Assembly (NCBI GenBank): GCA_963748095.1 | Contig: CAVVIO010000016.1 | Span: 186,001 to 250,000 of the forward strand | Length of the DNA: 64,000 nucleotides | Source: CAVVIO01 sp963748095 | GTDB lineage: Bacteria; Bacteroidota; Bacteroidia; Bacteroidales; UBA10428 | Reading direction: 5' to 3' | Part shown: positions 8,345 to 16,295 of the stretch, in pieces | Layout: each line of letters starts with the position of its first letter | How positions within the stretch are numbered: the stretch's first letter is position 1 | The notes under the pieces: model-generated | The model's database searches: none | The model's input: only the letters and a program-made list of their open reading frames with translations | Told to the model about the DNA's origin: nothing | Program-made: the position numbers and the translations under genes

Positions 8345-9679
8345 CTATATTTCCCGGTTAATATCAAAATCCTCAAGGTTCTTGGCAATCCGTCGCAAAA
8401 AATTACCGCCCAGTGAACCGTCAACAACCCTGTGATCGTATGTCAGTGATAACATCAATATATCTCTTATGCCGATAGTTTCTCCCTGATCCGTTTTCAC
8501 AACAGCAGGCTTTCTTAAAATAGCCCCTACAGCGAGAACAGCAACTTCAGGTTGGTTGATAATGGGAGTACCTGTAACATTTTCGTAATGTCCCATATTA
8601 GTCACTGTAAAAGTTCCGCCAACCACTTCGGCAGGTTCAAGTTTATTCATCCTGGCCCGGTTTGCCAGATCGTTTATTCTGACAGCCAGTCCTGCCAGAT
8701 TTTCTTTATCAGCATCTTTTATAACAGGAACAATTAAATCACCACTGGGAAGAGCAGTGGCCACACCAACATTTATATATTTCTTCAGTACCACATACTC
8801 ATCCCTAACTGAAACATTGATCAGGGGAAAATCCTTGATGGCTTTTACCACAGCTTCCACAAAGATTGGAGTATAAGTAAGTTTAACTTTGTACTTTGCC
8901 AGGAAATCATCTTTCATCCTATTCCGCCATTGTACCAGGTCCGTCATATCAATCTCAACAAAAGAAGTTACATGGGGTGAAATACGCCTCGACTTTACCA
9001 TATGATTAGCTATGAGCTTGCGTAAACGGCTCATTTCAATCAATTCTTCATTTTCTCTGAGTTGTATATTCTCAGCTTTATTTGCATTTCCATTCAGGCT
9101 TTCATGCCTGAAATGTTTTGACTGGACCGGATCTTCGCGAAATGTTCTGCCTTTAACGATATAATGATTCAAATCTTCTTTGGTAATCCTTCCTCCCAAG
9201 CCTGATCCCTGGATACGGCTCAGTTCCTGGAAAGATATATTTCTCTCTCGTGCAAGATTTCTTATGAATGGTGAAATAAATTTGTTAACCTCAATTTCGG
9301 GAACTGAATATGGCTGATGAATTTCTTCTTTTTTCACGGGAATTTCAAGATCTTGTTGCGAGACGGCAACTTTTACCGGTTCCATTTTTTCAGCAGGAAT
9401 GATTTTTGCAGATTCCTCCTGCCCGACACTTTCTTCACCATTAGTTTCAATAATGGCTATCACTTCTCCTACTTTGGGTATTTCTCCCTCGTGATAAAAA
9501 ACTTCTGTAACAATACCGGATACAGGTGAAGGGATTTCAGAATCGACTTTGTCGGTAGCTACTTCTACCAGGGGCATATCTTCTTCCACTTCGGTGCCTT
9601 CCCCTATTAACCATTTGGTTATGGTTGCTTCAATTATTCCCTCGCCCATGGCAGGCAGGGTTAGTTCGAATTTTGCCAT
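8345..9679 (-). CDS. 2-oxoacid dehydrogenase complex E2 (dihydrolipoyl acyltransferase)
   Basis: 444 residues with the full E2 layout: one N-terminal lipoyl domain (1-78) with the lipoyl-lysine motif ATDKVDSE (Lys44), an Ala/Glu/Pro-rich linker, a peripheral subunit-binding domain for E1/E3 (about 136-172, SPFIRNLARERN ... GLGGRITKEDL), and a C-terminal catalytic acyltransferase domain with HRVVDG (His416, Asp420). It transfers acyl groups from E1 to CoA in a pyruvate or branched-chain 2-oxoacid dehydrogenase. The substrate cannot be told from sequence alone, and no E1 or E3 gene is present in the window. It starts three bases after the stop of the upstream glycosyltransferase, so it is probably cotranscribed with it. 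Confidence 0.93.
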   Translation of the reverse strand: MAKFELTLPAMGEGIIEATITKWLIGEGTEVEEDMPLVEVATDKVDSEIPSPVSGIVTEVFYHEGEIPKVGEVIAIIETNGEESVGQEESAKIIPAEKMEPVKVAVSQQDLEIPVKKEEIHQPYSVPEIEVNKFISPFIRNLARERNISFQELSRIQGSGLGGRITKEDLNHYIVKGRTFREDPVQSKHFRHESLNGNANKAENIQLRENEELIEMSRLRKLIANHMVKSRRISPHVTSFVEIDMTDLVQWRNRMKDDFLAKYKVKLTYTPIFVEAVVKAIKDFPLINVSVRDEYVVLKKYINVGVATALPSGDLIVPVIKDADKENLAGLAVRINDLANRARMNKLEPAEVVGGTFTVTNMGHYENVTGTPIINQPEVAVLAVGAILRKPAVVKTDQGETIGIRDILMLSLTYDHRVVDGSLGGNFLRRIAKNLEDFDINREI

Positions 9680-9682
9680 AGG

Positions 9683-11662
9683 TCAATCATTTAATGAAAT
9701 TTTTCTTCCCAGGTACTTTACAGACCTGAAAATTATACTCAAATCGTTCATCAGTTTGTAGTCTTTTGCATAGATCATAATTGCCCTGTTGATCGTTTCC
9801 TGGTTTTGCATTTCTTCTCTTAATATATCGGCAGGTGATAATATCCCCTTCTTGATCAGAGGCAAGTTTGTATTCTCTATATCTCCTCCGGAATTATAGC
9901 CCACCCATGAAAAAATGCCCATTACAACTAAAAAGATATTGATTAAAAATCTTCCAGGTTTTTTCACAACAAAAACCAATACCGGACTTAGTAGTAAAAG
10001 AAAAAATGCCATTATTATATCCAACATTCTTTTTTGCCTGCGGTTAGTGCTCTTCTCTATGGAATTAAAATCTACTATATAAAGATCACCTGCCGAATTA
10101 ATTGAATTACTGCCGATGATGGAGTAACTCTCTGGCGGTGCTATTTTGAAATCAAGACTGGATTTTGAGAATTTCAGCATTGTACGGATAATTTCCTGGG
10201 ATGATAGATCATTCGCACAAAAAATCAATTCATTCACCCTGTTTATTCTGACAATTTCCTCTATTTGAGTAATATCACCAAGATAACCGGGAGAGACTGA
10301 TTTTATTCCGGGATATACAGTCCCAATAAGATTTGGAATGATCTGTGTTTGTTTAAGTATTGAAAACACCCGCTCGCTTTCTTTTTTATGGCCTATAATC
10401 AAGATCCGTTTTTTGGTTTTTCCTATTACAAAGCCAAAATTTGTTTTACTAACAATGCTTAACAAAAACCTCACACAAAAAGTTGACAACAATGCCAAAA
10501 AAGCTCCTATAATTATCAATGCCCTTGAAAATCGTAAATTTTCAGGTAACAATGCATAAACAAGAAGTATCAGTAAAGTCCCAATAGAAATACCCTTCAC
10601 GAGGCTCCAGGCTTTAACAGGTTTTTCATAACCTCCGTTTATAAATATGGACACCAGCCAGATAAATATGTAGGTAGGAACAATTGCATATAAGAATTCA
10701 TCCGGGTACTTACCGCTTCCCTGAAATTTAAATTCTTCCCAAACAGGTCGAATTAAAAGGTATCCTGCAAAAATAGTCACGGCATCGGAAAGGGGAAGAA
10801 TGGCATCGAGAATGAAACGGCGAACAATAGATAGGAAAGCCCTGAAATAAATGGCAAAATTTATCAGGATACTATATAACCGGGCATTTTTAGTACTGAA
10901 ATGTTTTTGTGCAAATATAATCATGGCTGTGTAAAAAACCCGCACATAATTAATGCTTGTTTTTCGTGTACTTTCCCCCTTATAATGAATAATTGTAGTT
11001 TCAGGAAAATAGTAATTTTTATAGCCTGCTTTCAATATCCTGTACGAAAGATCAATGTCTTCACCATACATAAAGAACTGTTCATCGAGCAAGCCTGTTT
11101 TATCCAGAACAGTCTTACGTATAAGCAAAAATGCTCCAGGCAGTATGTCAACCTCATGAATTTTATCTTTACTTAGATATGTAAGATGGTATTTCCCAAA
11201 ATGCCGGGATTTCGGGAATAAGGACGACAAGCCAAATATTTTATAAAATGCTACGGAAGGTGTAGGTAATGAACGTTTTGATTCAGGCAGAAAATTCCCT
11301 TTCCCATCAATCATCTTTACTCCCAAACCACCGGCATCGGGATGTTGATCCATAAACAAAAGACATTTTTCAAAAGTATCTTCCTCGACTACCGTATCGG
11401 GATTCAACAGCAGAACATATTTCCCCAGAGCTTTTTTTATGGCCTGGTTGTTGGCCCTTGCAAAACCCACATTTTCCTTATTCGAAATAAGTTCAACTTC
11501 GGGAAATTTTTCCCGGATCATTCCTATTGAACCATCCACAGAATTATTGTCCACAACAAAAACCTCTGCTTCGATATTTTTAAGTGATTTAAAAACCGAA
11601 TGCAGGCAATGTTCCAGGAAGTATTTGACATTATAGTTTACTATAACTATCGATAATTCCAT
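9683..11662 (-). CDS. Family 2 glycosyltransferase fused to a degenerate sugar-phosphate transferase
   Basis: 659 residues. Residues 1-245 are a GT-A family 2 glycosyltransferase (SIVIVNYN, VVDNNSVDGS, LLNPDT, and the acidic GEDIDLSYR at 200-208). Residues 260-410 hold several transmembrane helices, and 416-530 is a Rossmann-like segment (KKRILIIGHKKESERV). The C-terminus looks like a WbaP-type polyprenyl-phosphate sugar-1-phosphate transferase: the entry helix KRMLDIIMAFFLLLLSP (544-560) and the closing region LPLIKKGILSP ... YAKDYKLMNDLSII are there, but the catalytic core between them is missing. The active enzyme is therefore probably only the N-terminal glycosyltransferase, held at the inner membrane for cell-surface glycan synthesis. 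Acceptor and donor are unknown. Confidence 0.85.
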   Translation of the reverse strand: MELSIVIVNYNVKYFLEHCLHSVFKSLKNIEAEVFVVDNNSVDGSIGMIREKFPEVELISNKENVGFARANNQAIKKALGKYVLLLNPDTVVEEDTFEKCLLFMDQHPDAGGLGVKMIDGKGNFLPESKRSLPTPSVAFYKIFGLSSLFPKSRHFGKYHLTYLSKDKIHEVDILPGAFLLIRKTVLDKTGLLDEQFFMYGEDIDLSYRILKAGYKNYYFPETTIIHYKGESTRKTSINYVRVFYTAMIIFAQKHFSTKNARLYSILINFAIYFRAFLSIVRRFILDAILPLSDAVTIFAGYLLIRPVWEEFKFQGSGKYPDEFLYAIVPTYIFIWLVSIFINGGYEKPVKAWSLVKGISIGTLLILLVYALLPENLRFSRALIIIGAFLALLSTFCVRFLLSIVSKTNFGFVIGKTKKRILIIGHKKESERVFSILKQTQIIPNLIGTVYPGIKSVSPGYLGDITQIEEIVRINRVNELIFCANDLSSQEIIRTMLKFSKSSLDFKIAPPESYSIIGSNSINSAGDLYIVDFNSIEKSTNRRQKRMLDIIMAFFLLLLSPVLVFVVKKPGRFLINIFLVVMGIFSWVGYNSGGDIENTNLPLIKKGILSPADILREEMQNQETINRAIMIYAKDYKLMNDLSIIFRSVKYLGRKISLND

Positions 11663-11750
11663 GTTAGGTAATTAAATCGCTAAATTAAATATTTTAATAT
11701 AATTATACTGAAACAGGAAACAGGATTGGTTTGTGAAAGCAAGACACATA

Positions 11751-12500
11751 TTATTTTGGAAGATTCAGGTTAGTGGTACAGTTCATCATAACCATCCTGC
11801 AGGCATTTTTATTTTTCATCGAACACGCTCTGTGAAAATAAAGGCAGGCATTGGATAAATCGTTCAACCGGTAATAAGTCATACCAAGATTATATAACGT
11901 AATAGGATTGTCGCCGCTGAGTTCCAGTGATTTCTGAAAATCTTTTACCGCTTCTTCATAATCTTTCTGTTCGTAATTTAACATAGCCCTGCTGTGATAT
12001 ACATTACCATCGGTACTATTTAATTCAATGGCACGATTAAAATCTTCCATAGCCAGTTCATATCTTAATAAATTTTCACGAGCTACACCCCGGTTCAGAT
12101 AAACTTTGTACATATCTGCAAACTTATCTGAACTAAGAACCTTGTCAAAGTCATCAATAGCCTTTTCATATTTGCCTTTATGCATATTCATTACTCCGCG
12201 GTAAAAATAAAAATCCATCACATCCGGATGCGCTTTAATAGCTTCGTCGATATAATCTCCTGCCCCTTTAAAATCTTCCTGCAACAAATAAACATCAATT
12301 CTTTTCTTTAGCGCTTCTATATTATCGGGAGAAATTCGAAGAACAGAATCTATTCTTGACAAAGCAGCATTATAATCAGACCGGTTAATATCTTCATCAG
12401 CATTGTTTAATGCAGAAGAAACAGCTGGATTACTCTGAGCATACAGTGATAAGCTTAATGCCTGAGAAAACAACAACACGAGTAAATATCTTATAATCAT
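11751..12500 (-). CDS. Secreted TPR-repeat protein
   Basis: 249 residues with an N-terminal signal peptide (hydrophobic core 3-18, cleavage near SLYAQ) followed by about five to six tetratricopeptide repeats covering most of the rest; typical units are FYFYRGVMNMHKGKYEKAI, VYHSRAMLNYEQKDYEEAV and TLYNLGMTYYRLNDLSNA. The C-terminus carries four cysteines, in ACLYFHRACSMKNKNACRMV and MMNCTT. TPR arrays bind other proteins, so it is likely a periplasmic adaptor, but no partner can be named. It stands alone, 88 bases upstream of the glycosyltransferase start and about 200 bases after the neighbouring two-gene unit, whose own terminator separates them. Confidence 0.8.
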   Translation of the reverse strand: MIIRYLLVLLFSQALSLSLYAQSNPAVSSALNNADEDINRSDYNAALSRIDSVLRISPDNIEALKKRIDVYLLQEDFKGAGDYIDEAIKAHPDVMDFYFYRGVMNMHKGKYEKAIDDFDKVLSSDKFADMYKVYLNRGVARENLLRYELAMEDFNRAIELNSTDGNVYHSRAMLNYEQKDYEEAVKDFQKSLELSGDNPITLYNLGMTYYRLNDLSNACLYFHRACSMKNKNACRMVMMNCTTNLNLPK

Positions 12501-12650
12501 GTTACAGGAATGGTAATTGGCTATAAATTCAGAATTTTAACACCCTAAATTAATAAAAGTTGTTAATTAATGACATGCTTTTATTTTTTTTATTCTAATT
12601 AACCGGATTAGGTAAGGCAGGTTAATATCATAATCAGAAATTCTTTTTTA

Positions 12651-12687
12651 CATAAAAAGCCTGCACAAAAATGCAGGCTTCTCTTTT
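12651..12687 (-). terminator. Rho-independent terminator after the two unknown secreted-protein genes
   Basis: AAGCCTGCA (12657-12665), a six-base loop and TGCAGGCTT (12672-12680) form a perfect 9-bp stem. On the minus strand it is followed by TTTTTATG, 17 bases past the stop codon at 12704, which fits a terminator for that gene. Confidence 0.8.
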
Positions 12688-12703
12688 CCTTAATAATAAA
12701 GTG

Positions 12704-13555
12704 CTATTTTTTTGCTAATTTTTTAAAGTCTTTTTCCAGAAAACCATCCGGATTTTTATCGTTTATTTTATGATAATCGAAATAATAAAAATTTGCATCT
12801 CCGGCACCAATGATGATATTATAACAACGTGCATTCATTTTTGTCCCTTCAGGACCAACCTTGTGAAGAAAAACGATATTGTCATCGCGGTCTTTTATAG
12901 CCTGCTCAATATCATCCTTGGTAACAATTTTAAATTTGTAGGGGTACACCTTTTTAATCCGGGCTGCAGAATTAACCTCTTTTGCCAGTTCATCCTCAAG
13001 CAAATACAATGTTTTGGTTTTAATATCCTTTACGTTCTTATTATAATATTTTAAAACATTATCTGAAATTATCTCCGGGTGTTCATGGATAAGATTAGCA
13101 TGTTTCTGTATGAACCGCACCAATACCCCAAGCTTATAAATGTAATTATCTTCCTCCACGTTGAAATAGGATAGCGGAACCGAAGCAATATCAGGCATCT
13201 GGTTCAACCGAAAATAATCACCTCCAAGCGAAAGGTGCAGGAAGCGGTATTTTGCATCTGTTTTATCATTTTCAAATGTAACCCCTGTCATGTATAAAAA
13301 TGAATACTGGGGATCCATTCTTTTTTCTTCAAATTCCTTCTTGGAAATGAAATCATAAGGGGTTATGTTCCATTCCTGTTTCATAATATCCTTTATCACA
13401 CTATTGTATTCGAGTAGCGGATTATCCTCTAACACAACCAGCGTTTTTGTATGAAAAAACGCATTGATATCATCCCGTGTGGGAATATAACTTTGTGCAA
13501 ACAAATTACCTGCCAACCAAAATAAAATTACTCCCTGAATTACAATCTTTCTCAT
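12704..13555 (-). CDS. Secreted protein of unknown function with an internal duplication
   Basis: 283 residues with a signal peptide (cleavage near NLFAQ, residue 21). I do not recognise the family. The mature protein contains two related halves: residues about 27-123 (KTLVVLEDNPLLEYNS ... FLYMTGV ... DYFRL) and about 175-263 (KTLYLLEDELAKEVNS ... VFLHKVG ... NFYYFDYHK). Both begin with a KTL-hydrophobic-LED strand, continue through a helix ending in NS, and reach a beta strand after an acidic stretch, so each may be one alpha/beta domain. It starts three bases after the upstream unknown gene and ends at a clear terminator, so the two form one transcription unit. Product is probably periplasmic or outer-membrane associated. 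Confidence 0.75.
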   Translation of the reverse strand: MRKIVIQGVILFWLAGNLFAQSYIPTRDDINAFFHTKTLVVLEDNPLLEYNSVIKDIMKQEWNITPYDFISKKEFEEKRMDPQYSFLYMTGVTFENDKTDAKYRFLHLSLGGDYFRLNQMPDIASVPLSYFNVEEDNYIYKLGVLVRFIQKHANLIHEHPEIISDNVLKYYNKNVKDIKTKTLYLLEDELAKEVNSAARIKKVYPYKFKIVTKDDIEQAIKDRDDNIVFLHKVGPEGTKMNARCYNIIIGAGDANFYYFDYHKINDKNPDGFLEKDFKKLAKK

Positions 13556-13558
13556 ATT

Positions 13559-14254
13559 TTAATTATTTGATGATTTTAGAAAATACAACGGATTTCGTTC
13601 GTTGAACTTACGTATGTAAAGGAATTTTAGTTGCTTTTTTTTCTTTTTTCTTAATGCCATATATTCATCATACAATTCCGGATCTTTCATTAACAGTATT
13701 TCGATACTTTCATCATTATAATCATATACTTTCCCCGTTTCAAAATCAAGCAAATACTGACGCATCTCAGTTGTCTGGTAGGTTTGTGGATTATACTGGT
13801 ATGGCGAATAATAATAATTATTATTGTAATAAGGATTATTATATGCGTTTGTATAGGTAGTTTGCATAGCTACAAAATGACATATTTTGCCAATATAAGT
13901 GATGCGAAAAAAACTACCATTAATATTGATATACAGAAAACCGTTACGCGAATATCCCCAGAGATTTTTAACCACAAGTTCGTGTTTGGTTCCTATTTTA
14001 TCGTAATAATATATTTTTTTTTGATCCTGAAGATGATCAAAAAAATACTGATCATCGTAATCAACCGAAGTCAATATACGCGATTTTGGAATAGGATCAT
14101 TTTCTTTCACCTGATCGAAATTGATATAAATTCCCTCTTTGAACTTAAAATCTGTAGAATATTTTACCATTCCGGCAGAATCGGATTGACCGAAAATAAC
14201 TGTTCCGGAAAATGCAAAAACAATTGTCAGCAATAAATTATTAATATACTTCAT
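13559..14254 (-). CDS. Secreted protein of unknown function with an Asn/Tyr-rich segment
   Basis: 231 residues with a signal peptide (hydrophobic 6-20, cleavage near VIFGQ). The family is not recognised. The middle is mostly beta-strand-like (GIYINFDQVKEN, FLYININGSFFRITYIG). Around residues 132-160 there is a low-complexity stretch made almost only of Asn, Tyr, Pro, Gln and Thr (for example YNNPYYNNNYYYSPYQYN). The C-terminus is Lys-rich (LRKKKKKQLKF). It is the first gene of a two-gene unit with the duplicated-domain protein next to it, which suggests that they work together, but the sequence says nothing about how. Confidence 0.75.
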   Translation of the reverse strand: MKYINNLLLTIVFAFSGTVIFGQSDSAGMVKYSTDFKFKEGIYINFDQVKENDPIPKSRILTSVDYDDQYFFDHLQDQKKIYYYDKIGTKHELVVKNLWGYSRNGFLYININGSFFRITYIGKICHFVAMQTTYTNAYNNPYYNNNYYYSPYQYNPQTYQTTEMRQYLLDFETGKVYDYNDESIEILLMKDPELYDEYMALRKKKKKQLKFLYIRKFNERNPLYFLKSSNN

Positions 14255-14451
14255 ATCTTAAATTCCAATTATAAAAAGTAAAGTTAAATTTAAACTATAA
14301 ATGAGCTTTATATAAAAAACAAAAAAGGTAATCGATTATTATAATAATCTTCATTAAAAGACATGTTATTTCAACTCAATCAAAGAACATGCCTGATTTA
14401 TAGTATTGGGAATAATATAATAAAAAAACTGATAAATAGTTTACTTATTTT

Positions 14452-14459
14452 TATATTTG
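14452..14459 (+). promoter_or_regulatory. Candidate promoter of the hybrid kinase gene (TATATTTG)
   Basis: TATATTTG matches the TAnnTTTG -7 box. A partial -33 element, CTG at 14429-14431, lies at 20-base spacing. Transcription would begin near 14465, leaving a leader of about 48 bases before the ATG at 14513. Confidence 0.45.
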
Positions 14460-14512
14460 TCAAATTAAACATAATGACTGAAATTGTAAGATTAAACCGA
14501 TAATAACTTTTT

Positions 14513-16270
14513 ATGTTTTTAAAAAATTTTGTGGATCATCTTTCCGGGAGAATTGAAAAACGGCAGGGTAATGTATCAATGAGCAAAGTGATATTAATAA
14601 CTATTTTTAGTATTATAGGGATTCTTTTTTTCTCATTTTTCGGGATACTTGCAATTACAGGACAACGCGATTTTCTTGCTATTGTTTTACTAAGCGCAGT
14701 TGCTATTACCATTGCTAATCTGATATATCTGAACATAGAAAACAAACCGGAAATCTCTGGTTTGATTCTAACTATAATTGCTGCTGTTGTGTTTTTGTTT
14801 TTATTTGGTTCAGGAGGTACTCTTGGCACCGGCTACACCTGGATATTTTCATTTCCTGTATTAAGTATCGCCATACTGGGTTTGCGTAAAGGGACAATAA
14901 TTTCCGTCTCTTTACTGGTTTTGATATGTATTTATATGTTTATCGATCAATACCTGCCGGGAGTAATGGAATACAACTTCAGCATGTCGTTGCGTATGTT
15001 TGGCTCTTATTTGCTTGTTTTTCTCACAATATATTCATTTGAGTATTTGAGAATATACAGTTATCAGAAGTTGGAAAAATCGATGGAAGTTACTAAAAGC
15101 GAAAGCAAAAAGAAGGATGATTTTATTTCTAAACTCTCCCATCAGATACGTACACCACTCAATAACCTTACCCTGGTATCGAACCTGGTTAATGACTCCA
15201 ACATGGATCAAAGCCAGAAAGATCTTTTCGAGACCATTATCGCTTCAACCAATAACCTCATCGATGTCGTTAATAATATAGTCAAGGTTTCTCCGGTTGA
15301 AATTGAAAAAGAAGCGCTGGCAAAAGTAAGTTTTGATCTTTATTCAACTATAAATAATACACTGAACCTTTTCAGGGAACAAAAAAGGGAATTGGTAGAC
15401 ATTAAACTTTCGATAAACAAACCACTAAAATTCAATCTGATAGGGGATCCTATTCGTATTAAACAGGTGTTCCTGAACCTGATAGAAAATATAGTTAAGT
15501 TACACTTTGTGAATAAATATATTCTCGAAGTTAAAATTCAGGTTGAAAAAGAAACTAATGACCAGGTACATGTGCTTTTTAATCTTATTTTTCCTAAGGT
15601 ACAACTGATAAAAGACGAACATGAAAATTACCTCACCCGACCCGTGGAGGACAGTACCCATGAAACATTCCTGCAGGATGCTTATCTTGATTTTACGGTA
15701 GCACGTAAAATTATTCAGTTTTATGGCGGAAAATTCTCACTCTCACAGTCAGATGAAGATACAGAGATCTCATTTAACATCGTATTATTTAAAGATCCAT
15801 CGAAAAAGGCTAGTACAAGTCAGTCCGATACTACTGAAGAAACCGATACTATTTTTCAGATTGGTAAAAAGATAAACCTGAAAGATTCGAATGTTTTGCT
15901 TGTAGAAGACAATGCTATTAATCAAAAAATAGTGCTATTAAGCCTTAAAAACAAGGTTGGTAATATAGATGTTGCCAGTAACGGAAAAGAAGCATTGGAT
16001 AAATTCGGGACACAAAGATATGACATCATTCTGATGGACATACAGATGCCAGTTATGAACGGAATTGTTGCAACAAAGAAAATCAGAGAACTCGAAGTGA
16101 GTACTAAAACACATACGCCTATAATTGCAATCACCGCCAATGCCCTTACAGGAGATAAAGAAACCTGTCTGGCAGCCGGCATGAACGACTATATAAGTAA
16201 ACCTTTCCAAGTGGAAATATTGCTCGAAAAAATGGATCTGTTGCTTGAAAGATCAAAATCCATTTCTTAA
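14513..16270 (+). CDS. Membrane hybrid histidine kinase with a degenerate ATPase domain
   Basis: 585 residues. Five or six transmembrane helices (about 25-175) form an integral-membrane sensor with no large periplasmic loop. A coiled linker leads to a HisKA dimerisation domain with the phospho-accepting histidine in FISKLSHQIRTPLNN (His210). The HATPase region keeps an N-box-like LIEN (Asn326), but where the glycine-rich G1 and G2 boxes should be it reads FNLIFPKVQLI and LDFTVARKIIQFYGG, with none of the usual DxGxG or GxGLG glycines. The C-terminal receiver (about 459-578) is intact: Glu465/Asp466, phospho-Asp509 (LMDIQMPVMNG), Thr541, Lys563. ATP-dependent autophosphorylation is therefore doubtful. 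Signal and output are unknown; there is no DNA-binding domain. Confidence 0.88.
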   Translation: MFLKNFVDHLSGRIEKRQGNVSMSKVILITIFSIIGILFFSFFGILAITGQRDFLAIVLLSAVAITIANLIYLNIENKPEISGLILTIIAAVVFLFLFGSGGTLGTGYTWIFSFPVLSIAILGLRKGTIISVSLLVLICIYMFIDQYLPGVMEYNFSMSLRMFGSYLLVFLTIYSFEYLRIYSYQKLEKSMEVTKSESKKKDDFISKLSHQIRTPLNNLTLVSNLVNDSNMDQSQKDLFETIIASTNNLIDVVNNIVKVSPVEIEKEALAKVSFDLYSTINNTLNLFREQKRELVDIKLSINKPLKFNLIGDPIRIKQVFLNLIENIVKLHFVNKYILEVKIQVEKETNDQVHVLFNLIFPKVQLIKDEHENYLTRPVEDSTHETFLQDAYLDFTVARKIIQFYGGKFSLSQSDEDTEISFNIVLFKDPSKKASTSQSDTTEETDTIFQIGKKINLKDSNVLLVEDNAINQKIVLLSLKNKVGNIDVASNGKEALDKFGTQRYDIILMDIQMPVMNGIVATKKIRELEVSTKTHTPIIAITANALTGDKETCLAAGMNDYISKPFQVEILLEKMDLLLERSKSIS

Positions 16271-16295
16271 AAATATACTTCATGAATTTCGGTTT

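Noticed and set aside
13784..14236. 150-residue plus-strand ORF rich in Ile, Asn and Tyr
   Set aside because: It is antisense to the Asn/Tyr-rich secreted protein and reflects that protein's repetitive codons.
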